From: an uncultured Erysipelotrichaceae bacterium
GTDB lineage: Bacteria > Bacillota_I > Bacilli_A > RF39 > UBA660
Reading direction: 5' to 3'
Assembly (NCBI GenBank): GCA_902794075.1
Contig: CADBGE010000003.1
Span: forward strand, 1-36,988
DNA: 36,988 nt
In this document: positions 7,998 through 17,555 of the stretch, in pieces
Numbering within the stretch: position 1 is the stretch's first letter
Layout of the letters: each line of letters begins with the position of its first letter
The notes under the pieces: model-generated
Seen by the model: only the letters and a program-made list of their open reading frames with translations
Told to the model about the DNA's origin: nothing
The model's database searches: none
Program-made: the position numbers and the translations under genes

Positions 7998-8753
7998 CTA
8001 TTTCAAGTCAAATAACTTATAAGTGTTTTTAAGTACAATATCTGTAACTTCTTTCTCATCTAGATTCAATATTTCAGATACTCTTTTAGATATATAAGGT
8101 AGATACTTAGAACTATTAATTTTTCCTCTAAAAGGCTCTGGTGTCAAATAAGGACTATCAGTTTCAAATACAATGTTATCTATTCCAATTTTTTCTATAA
8201 CTTTATATAAATTACTATTTTTAAAAGTAACAACACCACCTATTCCTAAATAATAGCCCATTGAAATATATTCTTTCGCAACTTCTACACTACCTGAAAA
8301 GCAATGAATATCTCCCTTAACATTTTGATATTCTTTTAAAATATTAATTGTATCTTGCGTTGCATCTCTACTATGAATAACAACAGGTAGAGAATATTTT
8401 TCAGCTAATTTTAATTGCTCCCTAAATAATTGTTTTTGTAGTTCAATATCATCCTTACCATAATGATAATCTAAGCCAATTTCACCTATTCCGATAACTT
8501 TACTATTAGATAAATTTTTTTCCAATTCTATAATATCGTTTTTATAAATTAATTTAGCTTCACTAGGATGATAACCTATTGTTACATATACATCATCATA
8601 TTTTTCAGCAATTTCAAGTGATTCTATTATACTTTCTTTAGTACATCCTGATATTACAATCTTATCAACACAGGCTTTTCTATTTTCTTTTATAACTAAA
8701 TCTATATCTTCATAATCTTCTTGAGATAAATGACAATGAGTATCTATATACAT
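7998..8753 (-). CDS. tatD: TatD family metal-dependent hydrolase/DNase
   Basis: Metal-dependent TIM-barrel hydrolase of the TatD family (Bacillus YabD), a 3'-5' exonuclease on DNA in characterised members. Metal ligands and family motifs are all present in the 251-aa product: DTHCHL at the N-terminus, GEIGLDYH, VVIHSRDA, DIHCFSG and VFETDSPYL. The frame continues upstream to 8783, but the Shine-Dalgarno GGAGGG lies just before the ATG at 8753, giving the canonical start MYIDTHCH. It follows metG, the order found in Bacillus (metS-yabD). Confidence 0.95.
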   Translation of the reverse strand: MYIDTHCHLSQEDYEDIDLVIKENRKACVDKIVISGCTKESIIESLEIAEKYDDVYVTIGYHPSEAKLIYKNDIIELEKNLSNSKVIGIGEIGLDYHYGKDDIELQKQLFREQLKLAEKYSLPVVIHSRDATQDTINILKEYQNVKGDIHCFSGSVEVAKEYISMGYYLGIGGVVTFKNSNLYKVIEKIGIDNIVFETDSPYLTPEPFRGKINSSKYLPYISKRVSEILNLDEKEVTDIVLKNTYKLFDLK

Positions 8754-8781
8754 GTAAATCCCTCCAAAACAATTATATAAC

Positions 8782-8809
8782 AAAAAAGAAAAATTAATTT
8801 TCTTTTTTT
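8782..8809 (-). terminator. possible weak terminator of metG
   Basis: AAAAAAGAAAA and its complement TTTTCTTTTTT form an almost pure A:T hairpin around the metG stop codon, ending in T6 on the minus strand. It contains a single G:C pair, so termination efficiency is doubtful. Confidence 0.35.
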
Positions 8810-10320
8810 GTATCGATTCTTAAAAATAATGGTGTTGGTTTATTTAAGTTATAATTATTATTATTTTTAAACTTTACTGCTTGATCTTTAGTATTAAGTT
8901 GATCAAAAATTTTCTCACTAGTATTTGTTAAAAATGGAATTAATTCTACAGCACATACTCTAATTGATTCTAACAAATTATATATTACAGTTTCTAGTCT
9001 ATCTTTTAAACTATCATCCTTTGCTAAAATCCATGGCGTAGTTTCATCAATATATTTATTACTTAATCTCAATACATTAAATATTTCAGTTAAAGCGTCA
9101 CTAATTTGTAATGAATCCATTTTTTCTGAAACCTTTTTATCTAAAGAGTTTATAGATTGAATAAAATTTTTATCAACATCATCCAATTTATTTTTATTAC
9201 TAACTTTTCCGTCAAAATACTTATTTCCCATTGATATAGTTCTTTGAACTAAATTCCCTAAAATATTAGCTAAATCACCATTAATTCTTTCTATTAATAG
9301 ATCTCTAGTAAAAATACCATCTGCTGCAAAAGGGATCTCATGTAAGAAATAATATCTAACAGCATCAACTCCAAACTCTTCAACTAAATCATCTGCATAA
9401 ACAACATTACCTCTAGACTTACTCATCTTACCATCACTCATTATTAACCAAGGATGCCCAAATACCTGTTTTGGTAATGGAATATTTAAACTCATCAAAA
9501 AGCAAGGCCAATATATTGTATGAAATCTAATAATATCTTTACCTATTAAATGTAAATCTGCAGGCCATTTATAATCAAATTCATCATTACTAACTCCTAC
9601 ATCGTATCCAATATTAGTTATATAATTAGTCAATGCATCAAGCCATACATAAACAACATGCTTATCATCAAAATCTACAGGAATTCCCCACTTAAACGAA
9701 GTTCTTGATACACATAAATCTTGTAATCCAGGTTTAATAAAATTATTAATCATTTCATTTTTTCTGGCAACTGGTTGAATAAAATCAGGGTGTTCCTCAA
9801 TATATTTTTCGAGTTTATCTTGATATTTGCTAAGTTTAAAGAAATATGCTTCTTCACACTTTTCTTCAACATCTCTTCCACAATCAGGACATTTTCCGTT
9901 TATTAATTGTGATTCTGTCCAAAAAGACTCACAAGGAGTACAATAATGGCCTTTATACTCTCCTTTATAAATATCTCCTTTATCATACATATACTTAAAA
10001 ATATGTTGTACAACTTTCTCATGATTAGGATCAGTTGTCCTAACAAATCTGTCATAACTTGTATTCATTATATCCCAAATTCTTTTTATATCACTTGCTT
10101 TTTCATCGACATATTCTTTAGGTGATATCCCTGCTTCTTTAGCTTTTAACTCAATTTTTTCACCATGTTCATCAGTTCCTGTTTGAAAATATACATCAAA
10201 CCCTTTTTGACGTTTGTATCTTGCTATTGCATCTGCCAATACAACCTCATATGTATTTCCTATATGTGGTTTACCAGAAGTATATGCAATTGCCGTACTA
10301 ATATAATATTTTTTATTCAT
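8794..10320 (-). CDS. metG: methionyl-tRNA synthetase MetG
   Basis: Charges tRNA-Met and initiator tRNA with methionine. The 508-aa class I synthetase has HIGN (residues 19-22), a CxxC...CxxC zinc knuckle (Cys127, 130, 144 and 147), the KMSKS loop (298-302) and an anticodon-binding helical domain. It ends after that domain: the C-terminal Trbp111-like tRNA-binding domain of the roughly 660-aa Bacillus enzyme is missing. GGAGGG precedes the ATG. Expression is controlled by a T-box leader just upstream, so a rise in uncharged tRNA-Met should increase it. Confidence 0.98.
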   Translation of the reverse strand: MNKKYYISTAIAYTSGKPHIGNTYEVVLADAIARYKRQKGFDVYFQTGTDEHGEKIELKAKEAGISPKEYVDEKASDIKRIWDIMNTSYDRFVRTTDPNHEKVVQHIFKYMYDKGDIYKGEYKGHYCTPCESFWTESQLINGKCPDCGRDVEEKCEEAYFFKLSKYQDKLEKYIEEHPDFIQPVARKNEMINNFIKPGLQDLCVSRTSFKWGIPVDFDDKHVVYVWLDALTNYITNIGYDVGVSNDEFDYKWPADLHLIGKDIIRFHTIYWPCFLMSLNIPLPKQVFGHPWLIMSDGKMSKSRGNVVYADDLVEEFGVDAVRYYFLHEIPFAADGIFTRDLLIERINGDLANILGNLVQRTISMGNKYFDGKVSNKNKLDDVDKNFIQSINSLDKKVSEKMDSLQISDALTEIFNVLRLSNKYIDETTPWILAKDDSLKDRLETVIYNLLESIRVCAVELIPFLTNTSEKIFDQLNTKDQAVKFKNNNNYNLNKPTPLFLRIDTKKEN

Positions 10321-10333
10321 TAATCATCCCTCC

Positions 10334-10565
10334 AAAAAAAAATATTATAAATATAAGGACGAATCTTTCGCGGTACCACCTTATTTTATAATATTTATAT
10401 TATACACTCACTTAGTTAACGCCTAAATACGCCCATACCTACATATCGATATAGAAGTTCAGAAGCCATACCTAATATTTATCATATATCTTTTCACACC
10501 AACTAAGACTCTCTTTAATAATCCAAATACTCGGCTCTTCATCAAAACATTTAAATACACGCATA
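10334..10565 (-). promoter_or_regulatory. T-box leader controlling metG (AUG specifier)
   Basis: A tRNA-sensing leader. The T-box core AAGGTGGTACCGCG lies at minus 10382-10369. The terminator pairs AATATTATAAAATAAGG with CCTTATATTTATAATATT (minus 10395 to about 10340) and ends in a T9 run at 10334. The lower part of stem I can be drawn from GAAGAGCC pairing with GGCTTC. The base triplet immediately before GGCTTC's first C, in GGTATGGC, is ATG at minus 10469-10467, the expected Met specifier. Uncharged tRNA-Met would stabilise the antiterminator and allow metG transcription. Confidence 0.9.
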
Positions 10566-10594
10566 TTTTACCATAAAATATTAATTATAATCAA
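10565..10594 (-). promoter_or_regulatory. metG T-box promoter
   Basis: TTGATT (10589-10594) and TAAAAT (10565-10570) on the minus strand, separated by 18 bases. The promoter begins ten bases after the stop codon of the upstream 217-aa gene. Confidence 0.65.
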
Positions 10595-10603
10595 GTTATT
10601 TTT

Positions 10604-11257
10604 TTAGTTATTAAATATTCTAGAATTTCTTATAATAAATAAGTATCTCTCTCCCTGTTCTTTAGTAGAATTAATAAGAGTTGTATCCTTTACTAATATT
10701 TTAATATCTATATTTTCAAAAAGCTGTTTACTGTAAGTTTTTAAAAAATACTTACTAAATTCATTAATTACATTCTCACTTATATTTTTATCGATACTTT
10801 TATCAAAAATATTTTGAATATCTTTTAATATATATTTATCAAAGCAATCATGAATACTACTTTTTAATTCTTTCTTTATCTGTTTATTAATATCAGTAAA
10901 ATCTTTTCTATTAATTTTTATTGTTTCATTTTCTCTTAAAAATTTGAAACTATAAACTTTTTTATTAAGTGATGTAATTCTAATATCCATTATCTTATTA
11001 CATACTTTAATTAAGTTTTTTCTATATTTTATGATTAGATTATTCAAATTTTCAGTGTTAATGACTATTTTGTTCTTTTTTGCAAGCTCTAATATTTTTA
11101 ATTTTATTGTATCCATAGAATCAAGCGGTGGTTTATTTAATAACATTTTTATATCATCATATACTAAAGATTTAGTATTATTATCTATAATATTAAGAAT
11201 TGCTTCCTTATAACTATTTTCGTGCTCTTTTTTTATTTTACTTAATTCATTATCCAT
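10604..11257 (-). CDS. hypothetical protein, 217 aa, highly charged and helical
   Basis: I do not recognise this protein. It is Lys/Asn/Ile-rich, has no signal peptide or membrane segment, no Cys-pair motif and no nucleotide-binding loop. It looks mostly helical, with a few short beta-like stretches (KVYSFKFL; a C-terminal ERYLFIIRN). A good AGGAGGG lies before the ATG at 11257, and it follows mfd by 43 bases with no terminator, so it is probably the last gene of the dnaX-to-mfd transcript. In Bacillus the gene after mfd is spoVT, whose product is an AbrB-type regulator; nothing here resembles that. Codon and base use match the neighbours. Confidence 0.75.
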   Translation of the reverse strand: MDNELSKIKKEHENSYKEAILNIIDNNTKSLVYDDIKMLLNKPPLDSMDTIKLKILELAKKNKIVINTENLNNLIIKYRKNLIKVCNKIMDIRITSLNKKVYSFKFLRENETIKINRKDFTDINKQIKKELKSSIHDCFDKYILKDIQNIFDKSIDKNISENVINEFSKYFLKTYSKQLFENIDIKILVKDTTLINSTKEQGERYLFIIRNSRIFNN

Positions 11258-11300
11258 TGACTACCCTCCTAGTATCCCAAATTTAACAATTATTTTGATC

Positions 11301-14300
11301 TTAGTCAATAGTTTTTAAAATATTAATTATCTCATTCAACAATTGTGTCAAATAATAAATTGGATGTTTATCTAATTTAATTATATCTAAAACAATTACC
11401 AAGTTATTACCTCTACTTAAAAAACGAAACATAGGTGTAATTTTAAAAGCAGTAACAAAAAGTTCCTCAGTATCAATGTTTTTTACAAATTTTTCTGTAA
11501 AAACTAACTCAATTGAATTCTTATTTTGATGAACATTTTTAATATCTATTTTTTTTGCAAGTTTTTCAAACCATTCCTCATACATATATATAATAATACT
11601 TTCATCAAGTTTCCCAAATCTATCTTCAAGTTCATCCTTAACAGAATTTAATTTTTCCATACTATCTATAGAATTAATTTTTTTATGAATTTCAATTTTT
11701 ATATCATCTTCATATACATATGAATCAGAAATATGAGTTGTAACACTTATTAAAGGTTTTGAATCGACTTCACTTTCTTCAGTCACTGATTCAGTATTCT
11801 CTTTATTACTTATTCTATCAATTTCCTCATTCAATATTTTTAAATACAAATCTATACCAACACTATCAATAAAACCTGCTTGTTCACTACCAAGTATATC
11901 ACCAGCACCTCTTATAGATAAATCTCTTGTAGCAATTGAAAAACCACTACCTAATTCAGTAAATTCTTTTATAACATTTAATCTTTTTACTGCAGTTTCA
12001 TTTAATGTTTTAAAAGGCTGATACATTAGATATGCATATGCAAATTTATCACTTCTACCAACTCTTCCCCTAATTTGATATAACTGACTTAAACCAAATC
12101 TATCAGCATCTATTATTATTAAAGTATTAACATTAGGTATATCTATACCTGTTTCGATAATAGTAGTACAAATTAAAATATCAAATTCATGCTTAGTAAA
12201 TGAATAAATTGTACCCTCTAACTGTGTTTTATTCATTTGACCATGCGCAATTGCAATTCTAGCATCAGGTGCAATATCATGAATTTTTAAAGAAAACTCA
12301 TCAATTGTTTGAACTCTATTATATAAAATAAATACTTGTCCATCTCTTGATAACTCTTTATATATTGCATCTTTTAAGACCTGCTTATTTTCCTCAATTA
12401 CATAAGTTTGAATAGGAAATCTATTTATTGGAGGCGTTGTAATTAAAGATAAACTTCTTATACCAACTAATGACATCTGCAATGTTCTAGGAATAGGAGT
12501 TGCAGTTAAAGTTAAAACATCAACATTTGTTTTAAATTGTTTTAATTTTTCTTTATGAGTTACACCAAAACGCTGTTCTTCATCAATAATCAATAATCCC
12601 AAATCTTTAATGCATATATCATTTCCAAGTAATCTATGTGTACCAATTACAAAATCAATTGTTCCCTCTTTTAAACCTTTTATTATTCTATTAGTTTCTT
12701 TAGGTGACGTAAATCTATTTAAAAGACCAATATTAACTGGAAAATTTTTAAATCTTTCTATAGCATTCTCATAATGCTGATTTGATAATATAGTAGTAGG
12801 GCATAAAAATAATACTTGTTTTGAATCCAATATAGCTTTAAAAGCTGCTACAAATGCTACCTCTGTCTTTCCAAATCCGACATCACCACATAAAAGTCTA
12901 TCCATAGGAACACTTTTTTCCATATCGCTTTTAATTTGTAAAATAGCACTTTTTTGATCAGCTGTTAATTCATATGGAAAAGCGTTTTCAAATTCATAAG
13001 ACAAATCACAATCTTTTGAAAATGCAAAACCTTTTTTCATCTCTCTTTGAGCATAAAGATTTATAAGTTTCTCAGCAATATCACTTACCTTAGATTTTAT
13101 TCTATTTTTTGTCTTTTGCCACTCTGTACCACCTAATTTATTAATTTTTGGATTTATTCCCTCTCTTGCAGAATATTTACTTATTAATTCTATTTTTTCC
13201 ACAGGAATATATATTTTATCTGTTCCTTGATATAATATTTCTAAATAGTCTTTAGTAATATCATTTAAAGTTAAAGATTTTATTCCATTATATTTACCGA
13301 TACCATGTATATTATGAACAACATAATCTCCAATAGATAGTTTATTTATATCACTAATTGTGGAAGAATATTTATATTTTGTATTATATTTCTTTTGTTT
13401 CTTTTTAACATTAAAAAGTTCATTAGCTGTTAAAACAACTAAATCATTATATATAAATCCTTCAGTTAAATCACAATCAATAATATTAACCGAATTAACT
13501 TGTATATTATCAAAAGTTGTTTCATACGTTTTCATATTTAAAAATTTATATAAACTTCTTATTTGATATTTTTTAATACAAATTACAACTGTCTTATGTT
13601 CATTAATACAATTATTTATAAAATTATTAATTGAATCATTATTTTCATAAAAACTATTAATAGTTTTTACATTAAAATTAAATGAAGATATATTATCTTT
13701 AGATAAATTATTTAAAGAATTATAGTATACAGGAAAATCAACAATAATATCATTTAAAGAAAACATGTAATCTAAACTAAAATTAGTATCTTTTTCATCT
13801 TTATATTCTACTATATCATTACAAATATTATTATAAGACACTTTTATTTGATCAAAATCTTTAAAAAAAGTAATTGAATCATTAAGATAATTTAAAATAT
13901 TTGTAACAGGAGCATATTTTTGAAGAAATTTTTGTTTATTTAAATGTTCTTCATCTACGTCAGAATCACAAATAAATTCAGTATAAGGTTTAATTGAGAT
14001 ACAATCAACATTACTTATAGATTTTTGATTATCTGCATCAAAATATCTAATAGATTCTATTTCATCATCAAAAAATTCTATTCTAATAGGATTTTCCTCA
14101 TCAATAGGAAAAATATCAACAACATATCCTCTAACACCAAATTCTCCTGTTTTATTGACTAACGTATCCCTCGAATAACCTAATTTAAAAAAATTTTTTG
14201 AAAGAACATTAGGAGCAATAGTGTCTCCAACTTTTAAATTAATAATTGAATTATAATAATTATCTTTCAAAGGTAAGAACCTTAAATAACCCATTAAATT

Positions 14301-14615
14301 CGTTATTACAATAGAACTTTCATTCTCAATAATTGAATTTATGGTTTCCAATCTTTTTATCATCAAATCTGGAGAAATAGCAAGAGCCTCACTAGTCAAA
14401 AAATCATCCATAGGAAATAAATATACATTATCAGATACAGCAAGAAATAAATTATATAATTTATTAGCTTCATATAAATTATCAACAACAATTAGTGTAT
14501 TTTTATGAGTTGATAATAATGATTTTACAAACAAACAAAAAAATTCATCAGTCATATTAAATAAACTCATGTCTTTTTTTATATTTATGTTTATAAAATC
14601 ATTATAAAAATTCAT
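11301..14615 (-). CDS. mfd: transcription-repair coupling factor Mfd
   Basis: ATP-dependent DNA translocase that dislodges RNA polymerase stalled at lesions and recruits UvrA. The 1104-aa protein has the N-terminal UvrB-like region, the CarD-like RNA-polymerase interaction domain (about residues 455-520: SIGDYVVHNIHGIGKY) and the RecG-like motor. Walker A GDVGFGKTE is near residue 575, the DEEQ box near 680 and RGRVGRSD near 850. The C-terminal TRCF domain is complete. Length is slightly below the roughly 1180 aa of Bacillus. AGGAGA precedes the ATG. It follows pth by nine bases, keeping the Bacillus pth-mfd pairing, although the pair has moved next to rsmI. Confidence 0.98.
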   Translation of the reverse strand: MNFYNDFININIKKDMSLFNMTDEFFCLFVKSLLSTHKNTLIVVDNLYEANKLYNLFLAVSDNVYLFPMDDFLTSEALAISPDLMIKRLETINSIIENESSIVITNLMGYLRFLPLKDNYYNSIINLKVGDTIAPNVLSKNFFKLGYSRDTLVNKTGEFGVRGYVVDIFPIDEENPIRIEFFDDEIESIRYFDADNQKSISNVDCISIKPYTEFICDSDVDEEHLNKQKFLQKYAPVTNILNYLNDSITFFKDFDQIKVSYNNICNDIVEYKDEKDTNFSLDYMFSLNDIIVDFPVYYNSLNNLSKDNISSFNFNVKTINSFYENNDSINNFINNCINEHKTVVICIKKYQIRSLYKFLNMKTYETTFDNIQVNSVNIIDCDLTEGFIYNDLVVLTANELFNVKKKQKKYNTKYKYSSTISDINKLSIGDYVVHNIHGIGKYNGIKSLTLNDITKDYLEILYQGTDKIYIPVEKIELISKYSAREGINPKINKLGGTEWQKTKNRIKSKVSDIAEKLINLYAQREMKKGFAFSKDCDLSYEFENAFPYELTADQKSAILQIKSDMEKSVPMDRLLCGDVGFGKTEVAFVAAFKAILDSKQVLFLCPTTILSNQHYENAIERFKNFPVNIGLLNRFTSPKETNRIIKGLKEGTIDFVIGTHRLLGNDICIKDLGLLIIDEEQRFGVTHKEKLKQFKTNVDVLTLTATPIPRTLQMSLVGIRSLSLITTPPINRFPIQTYVIEENKQVLKDAIYKELSRDGQVFILYNRVQTIDEFSLKIHDIAPDARIAIAHGQMNKTQLEGTIYSFTKHEFDILICTTIIETGIDIPNVNTLIIIDADRFGLSQLYQIRGRVGRSDKFAYAYLMYQPFKTLNETAVKRLNVIKEFTELGSGFSIATRDLSIRGAGDILGSEQAGFIDSVGIDLYLKILNEEIDRISNKENTESVTEESEVDSKPLISVTTHISDSYVYEDDIKIEIHKKINSIDSMEKLNSVKDELEDRFGKLDESIIIYMYEEWFEKLAKKIDIKNVHQNKNSIELVFTEKFVKNIDTEELFVTAFKITPMFRFLSRGNNLVIVLDIIKLDKHPIYYLTQLLNEIINILKTID

Positions 14616-14624
14616 ATATCTCTC

Positions 14625-15194
14625 CTATTTATTTTTTTTATTATATTTATTCATAAGTTTTTCAAAATCAGTAACAAAATAATCATCTAAAACATAATTA
14701 AGATTATTAAATAAATTATTTATAGTATTTATCTCTTCACTATTAAAAATACCTAAAACATAGTCTTTTGTATTAACTAATTTATTATTAGAAATACCAA
14801 TCTTAAGACGTTTATAATCATTAGAAGATATTTTTTGTGATATATCCTTTAAACCATTATGTCCACCACTACTCCCAGATAGTTTTAACTTAAAATTACC
14901 AATATTTAAATCAAGGTCATCAGAAATAACTAAAATATCTGAAACATCAATATTAAAATAGTCAATAAATTTTTTTACACAGTCACCAGATAAATTCATA
15001 AAAGTTTGTGGTTTTAAAAATATAACATCATCTTTATTATTTTTATATTTCAAATATAATCCATTAAATTTATTTTTCCAATTTAAATCAATTTTTTTAT
15101 AATTTAAATATTGATCTATAAATTTAAATCCAATGTTATGTCTTGTATTAATATATTCATTACCAGGATTTCCTAATCCAACAATTAATTTCAT
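14625..15194 (-). CDS. pth: peptidyl-tRNA hydrolase Pth
   Basis: Releases peptides from prematurely dropped peptidyl-tRNAs; Bacillus spoVC. The 189-aa product has the family start MKLIVGLGNPG, the catalytic His in NTRHNIGF (about residue 20), the conserved Asp in ISDDLDL (about 93-97) and the LKLSGSSGGHNGLKDI loop. The frame extends upstream to 15221, inside rsmI, but the ATG at 15194 starts exactly at the conserved N-terminus. It lies four bases after the rsmI stop, with GGGAAGTG serving as a weak Shine-Dalgarno. Translation is probably coupled to rsmI. Confidence 0.97.
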   Translation of the reverse strand: MKLIVGLGNPGNEYINTRHNIGFKFIDQYLNYKKIDLNWKNKFNGLYLKYKNNKDDVIFLKPQTFMNLSGDCVKKFIDYFNIDVSDILVISDDLDLNIGNFKLKLSGSSGGHNGLKDISQKISSNDYKRLKIGISNNKLVNTKDYVLGIFNSEEINTINNLFNNLNYVLDDYFVTDFEKLMNKYNKKNK

Positions 15195-15198
15195 TTTT

Positions 15199-16035
15199 TC
15201 ACTTCCCATTATGATATTCATTATAAACTATCGATTTTGCTATATTTCTTTCTTTAGAAACTCTCTTAATAGCTTCTTTTTCAGACATTTCATCTAAATA
15301 TAATTTAACATGTTCAATAATATCTAAATTACTATAATCAATAACATTTTTATTTCCTTCTAATACAATTACAAATTCGCCTTTCATAGAATCAACTAAA
15401 GGAATAACTTCACTTATTTTTCCTCTACAAAATTCTTCATGAATTTTTGAAATTTCCCTACATAAACATATATTTCTATCCCCTAAAACATTCAACAAAT
15501 TATTTAAAGTGCTTTTTATTCTATGAACAGATTCATAGATAATTATTGTATAATCAATATTTTTTAATTTTTTTATTTCCTGAATTTGTTTATTTTTTTT
15601 TGAATTTAAAAAACCATAAAAAATAAAAGGTGAAGGTTCAATTCCCGAAGAAGATAATGCAGGAACAAACGCAGTTGCTCCCGGCAAACTAATAACATTA
15701 TATCCTGCATTTATTACAGCTCTAGATATAACAAAACCAGGATCACTTATAACAGGGCTACCTTGATCAGTTACAAGTCCTAATTTGTTTCCTTCACTTA
15801 ACTTATTAATAACATAATCAATCATTTTATCTTCATTATATTCATGACAACTAATTGTTTTTTTCTTTATATCAAAATGTTTTAATAAAATACCTGATGT
15901 TCTTGTATCTTCACAAAGTAATATATCCACATTTTTTATTGTATTTAATGCTCTTATTGTAATATCATCAAAATTACCAATAGGTGTTGGAATCAAATAA
16001 AGACTTGCACTATCATCGTAACTATTTTGAATCAT
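15199..16035 (-). CDS. rsmI: 16S rRNA (cytidine1402-2'-O)-methyltransferase RsmI
   Basis: Methylates the ribose of C1402 in the decoding centre. The 278-aa product starts with LYLIPTPIGNFDDITIRAL, has CEDTRTSGILLKHF, DQGSPVISDPG and the SAM-site region LPGATAFVPALSSSG. The start overlaps the preceding methyltransferase gene by four bases (ATGA). An A9 run lies at 15593-15601 within codons for SKKN; slippage there would give an immediate stop, but no isoform of this family is known to me. In Bacillus this is yabC, in the same neighbourhood. Confidence 0.97.
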   Translation of the reverse strand: MIQNSYDDSASLYLIPTPIGNFDDITIRALNTIKNVDILLCEDTRTSGILLKHFDIKKKTISCHEYNEDKMIDYVINKLSEGNKLGLVTDQGSPVISDPGFVISRAVINAGYNVISLPGATAFVPALSSSGIEPSPFIFYGFLNSKKNKQIQEIKKLKNIDYTIIIYESVHRIKSTLNNLLNVLGDRNICLCREISKIHEEFCRGKISEVIPLVDSMKGEFVIVLEGNKNVIDYSNLDIIEHVKLYLDEMSEKEAIKRVSKERNIAKSIVYNEYHNGK

Positions 16036-16766
16036 TTTACCACCCTTTCTTGTAATAATTTATATTCAGTTGTAAAGGTTTTATCATCATTATAAAGAAT
16101 AAAAGGAGGATCAACTTTTAAACCAATTTTCCCATTTTTTTGAGACTGAATTAGTACTAAATTTGAATTTCCATTAACTCTATCATATATAAATTTAATT
16201 ATCTTTGGTTCTAAATTATATTTTTTTAAAGTAGAAATAATTTCAATTAATCTATCAGTTCTATGTATTAAAGAAAAATTACCATTATCTTTTAAGATAT
16301 TTTTTGCACAATAACAAATATCATCCAAATCAATTAAAATTTCATGTCTTGCAATCATTTTTTCATAATTAATATTTTTTTTGCTATCTAAAAAATTTTT
16401 AAAATATGGAGGATTACATAAAACTAAATCATATTTATTAAAATTATCTAAATCATTACAAAAATCTTTTACATCCATATTATATATTTTTATTCTATCT
16501 GAAAGGTTATTATAATCAATTGATTTCAGAGCTAAATCATAAATACTATCTATTATTTCAATTCCTTCAATATCCCTATTACACCTTTTTGATAAAATAA
16601 GAGGTACAATAGCATTTCCAGTACAAAAATCTATTATTCTTTTATCTTTTTTTCGAACATTAGTATAATTTGCTAAAATTATACTATCTAAAGAAAAAGA
16701 AAAAAAATCAGGATTTTGATAAATTTTTAAATTATCATAACCTAATACATCATTTAAATTAATCAT
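16032..16766 (-). CDS. tRNA1(Val) A37 N6-methyltransferase-like protein (TrmN6/YabB)
   Basis: SAM-dependent N6-adenine methyltransferase family; YfiC/TrmN6 of Escherichia coli methylates A37 of tRNA1-Val, and Bacillus YabB is the matching gene at this position. The 244-aa product has a SAM-binding region (IIDFCTGNAIVPLIL) and the catalytic NPPYF of N6-adenine and N5-glutamine methyltransferases. The frame runs upstream to 16814, but GGAGATAAGAG precedes the ATG at 16766, giving MINLNDVLGYDNLKIYQ, typical of the family. It overlaps ricT by eight bases. The exact tRNA substrate is not established from sequence. Confidence 0.92.
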   Translation of the reverse strand: MINLNDVLGYDNLKIYQNPDFFSFSLDSIILANYTNVRKKDKRIIDFCTGNAIVPLILSKRCNRDIEGIEIIDSIYDLALKSIDYNNLSDRIKIYNMDVKDFCNDLDNFNKYDLVLCNPPYFKNFLDSKKNINYEKMIARHEILIDLDDICYCAKNILKDNGNFSLIHRTDRLIEIISTLKKYNLEPKIIKFIYDRVNGNSNLVLIQSQKNGKIGLKVDPPFILYNDDKTFTTEYKLLQERVVK

Positions 16767-17553
16767 CTCTCTTATCTCCAAAAAATTTAAAAATACCTTT
16801 ATTATCAATCTCAACAGAATAAGAATTATTAAATATATCTATATCTACAACTTTTCCAATTCCTTCAGGAGTTTCATATTTCATACCAATTTTAGGCATA
16901 TCTTTTTTTAATTCAGTATAAGTTTCATTTTCATAACTTAGACAACACATCAAACGACCACATACACCATTAATTTTTGATGGGTTAAGTGCTAACATTT
17001 GATTCTTTGCCATATTTATAGATACACTATTAAAATCAGTTAGAAAAGAATTACAACATAAAAATAATCCACAAGGCCCAAGCCCACCAATTTTCTTAGC
17101 CTTATCTCTAACACCAATTTGCCTTAATTCTATTCTAGTTTTATATTTCTGTGCCATTTTTTTAACAAGATTTCTAAAATCTATCCTATCATCTGCAATA
17201 AAACTTATAATAAGTTGACTACAATCAAAGTTAATATAAGAATCTACAAATTTCATATCCAGTTTTAACTCTTTACTATATTTATATGCATCTTTTAAAG
17301 CCTTACTTTCTGTAGTTCTATTTTTTTTGATTATATTTTTATCTTGACTTGAAACTAATCTTACAACATTAAAAAGAGGCAAAACTAAATTTTTCTTTTT
17401 TTCAAGATATTTATTTTTTATGATAATACCATTAATTAATCCAAATTCACTTTCAAAAATCACTTCATCATTTATATTTAATTCTAAAGAATTTGGTAAT
17501 AAATAATAAATATTTTTTGTTACTTGATCCATAGCAACGACGACTTCAATCAT
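16759..17553 (-). CDS. ricT: PSP1-domain protein RicT (YaaT)
   Basis: In Bacillus, RicT forms the Y-complex with RicA and RicF; the complex carries iron-sulfur clusters and promotes RNase Y-dependent mRNA maturation, affecting competence, sporulation and biofilms. The 264-aa product has the PSP1 domain and its clustered cysteines: GGLGPCGLFLCCNSF and, further on, NGVCGRLMCCLSYE. GGGAGG lies seven bases before the ATG at 17553. It sits directly after holB, as in Bacillus. Its presence alongside a ComK-like regulator and sporulation genes fits the known role. Confidence 0.95.
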   Translation of the reverse strand: MIEVVVAMDQVTKNIYYLLPNSLELNINDEVIFESEFGLINGIIIKNKYLEKKKNLVLPLFNVVRLVSSQDKNIIKKNRTTESKALKDAYKYSKELKLDMKFVDSYINFDCSQLIISFIADDRIDFRNLVKKMAQKYKTRIELRQIGVRDKAKKIGGLGPCGLFLCCNSFLTDFNSVSINMAKNQMLALNPSKINGVCGRLMCCLSYENETYTELKKDMPKIGMKYETPEGIGKVVDIDIFNNSYSVEIDNKGIFKFFGDKRDD

Positions 17554-17555
17554 AA

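Noticed and set aside
15593-15601. A9 run in rsmI as a programmed frameshift
   Set aside because: Slippage would give a stop, but no short form of RsmI is known, and the break would fall inside the catalytic protein. Used only as a caution for the dnaX case.
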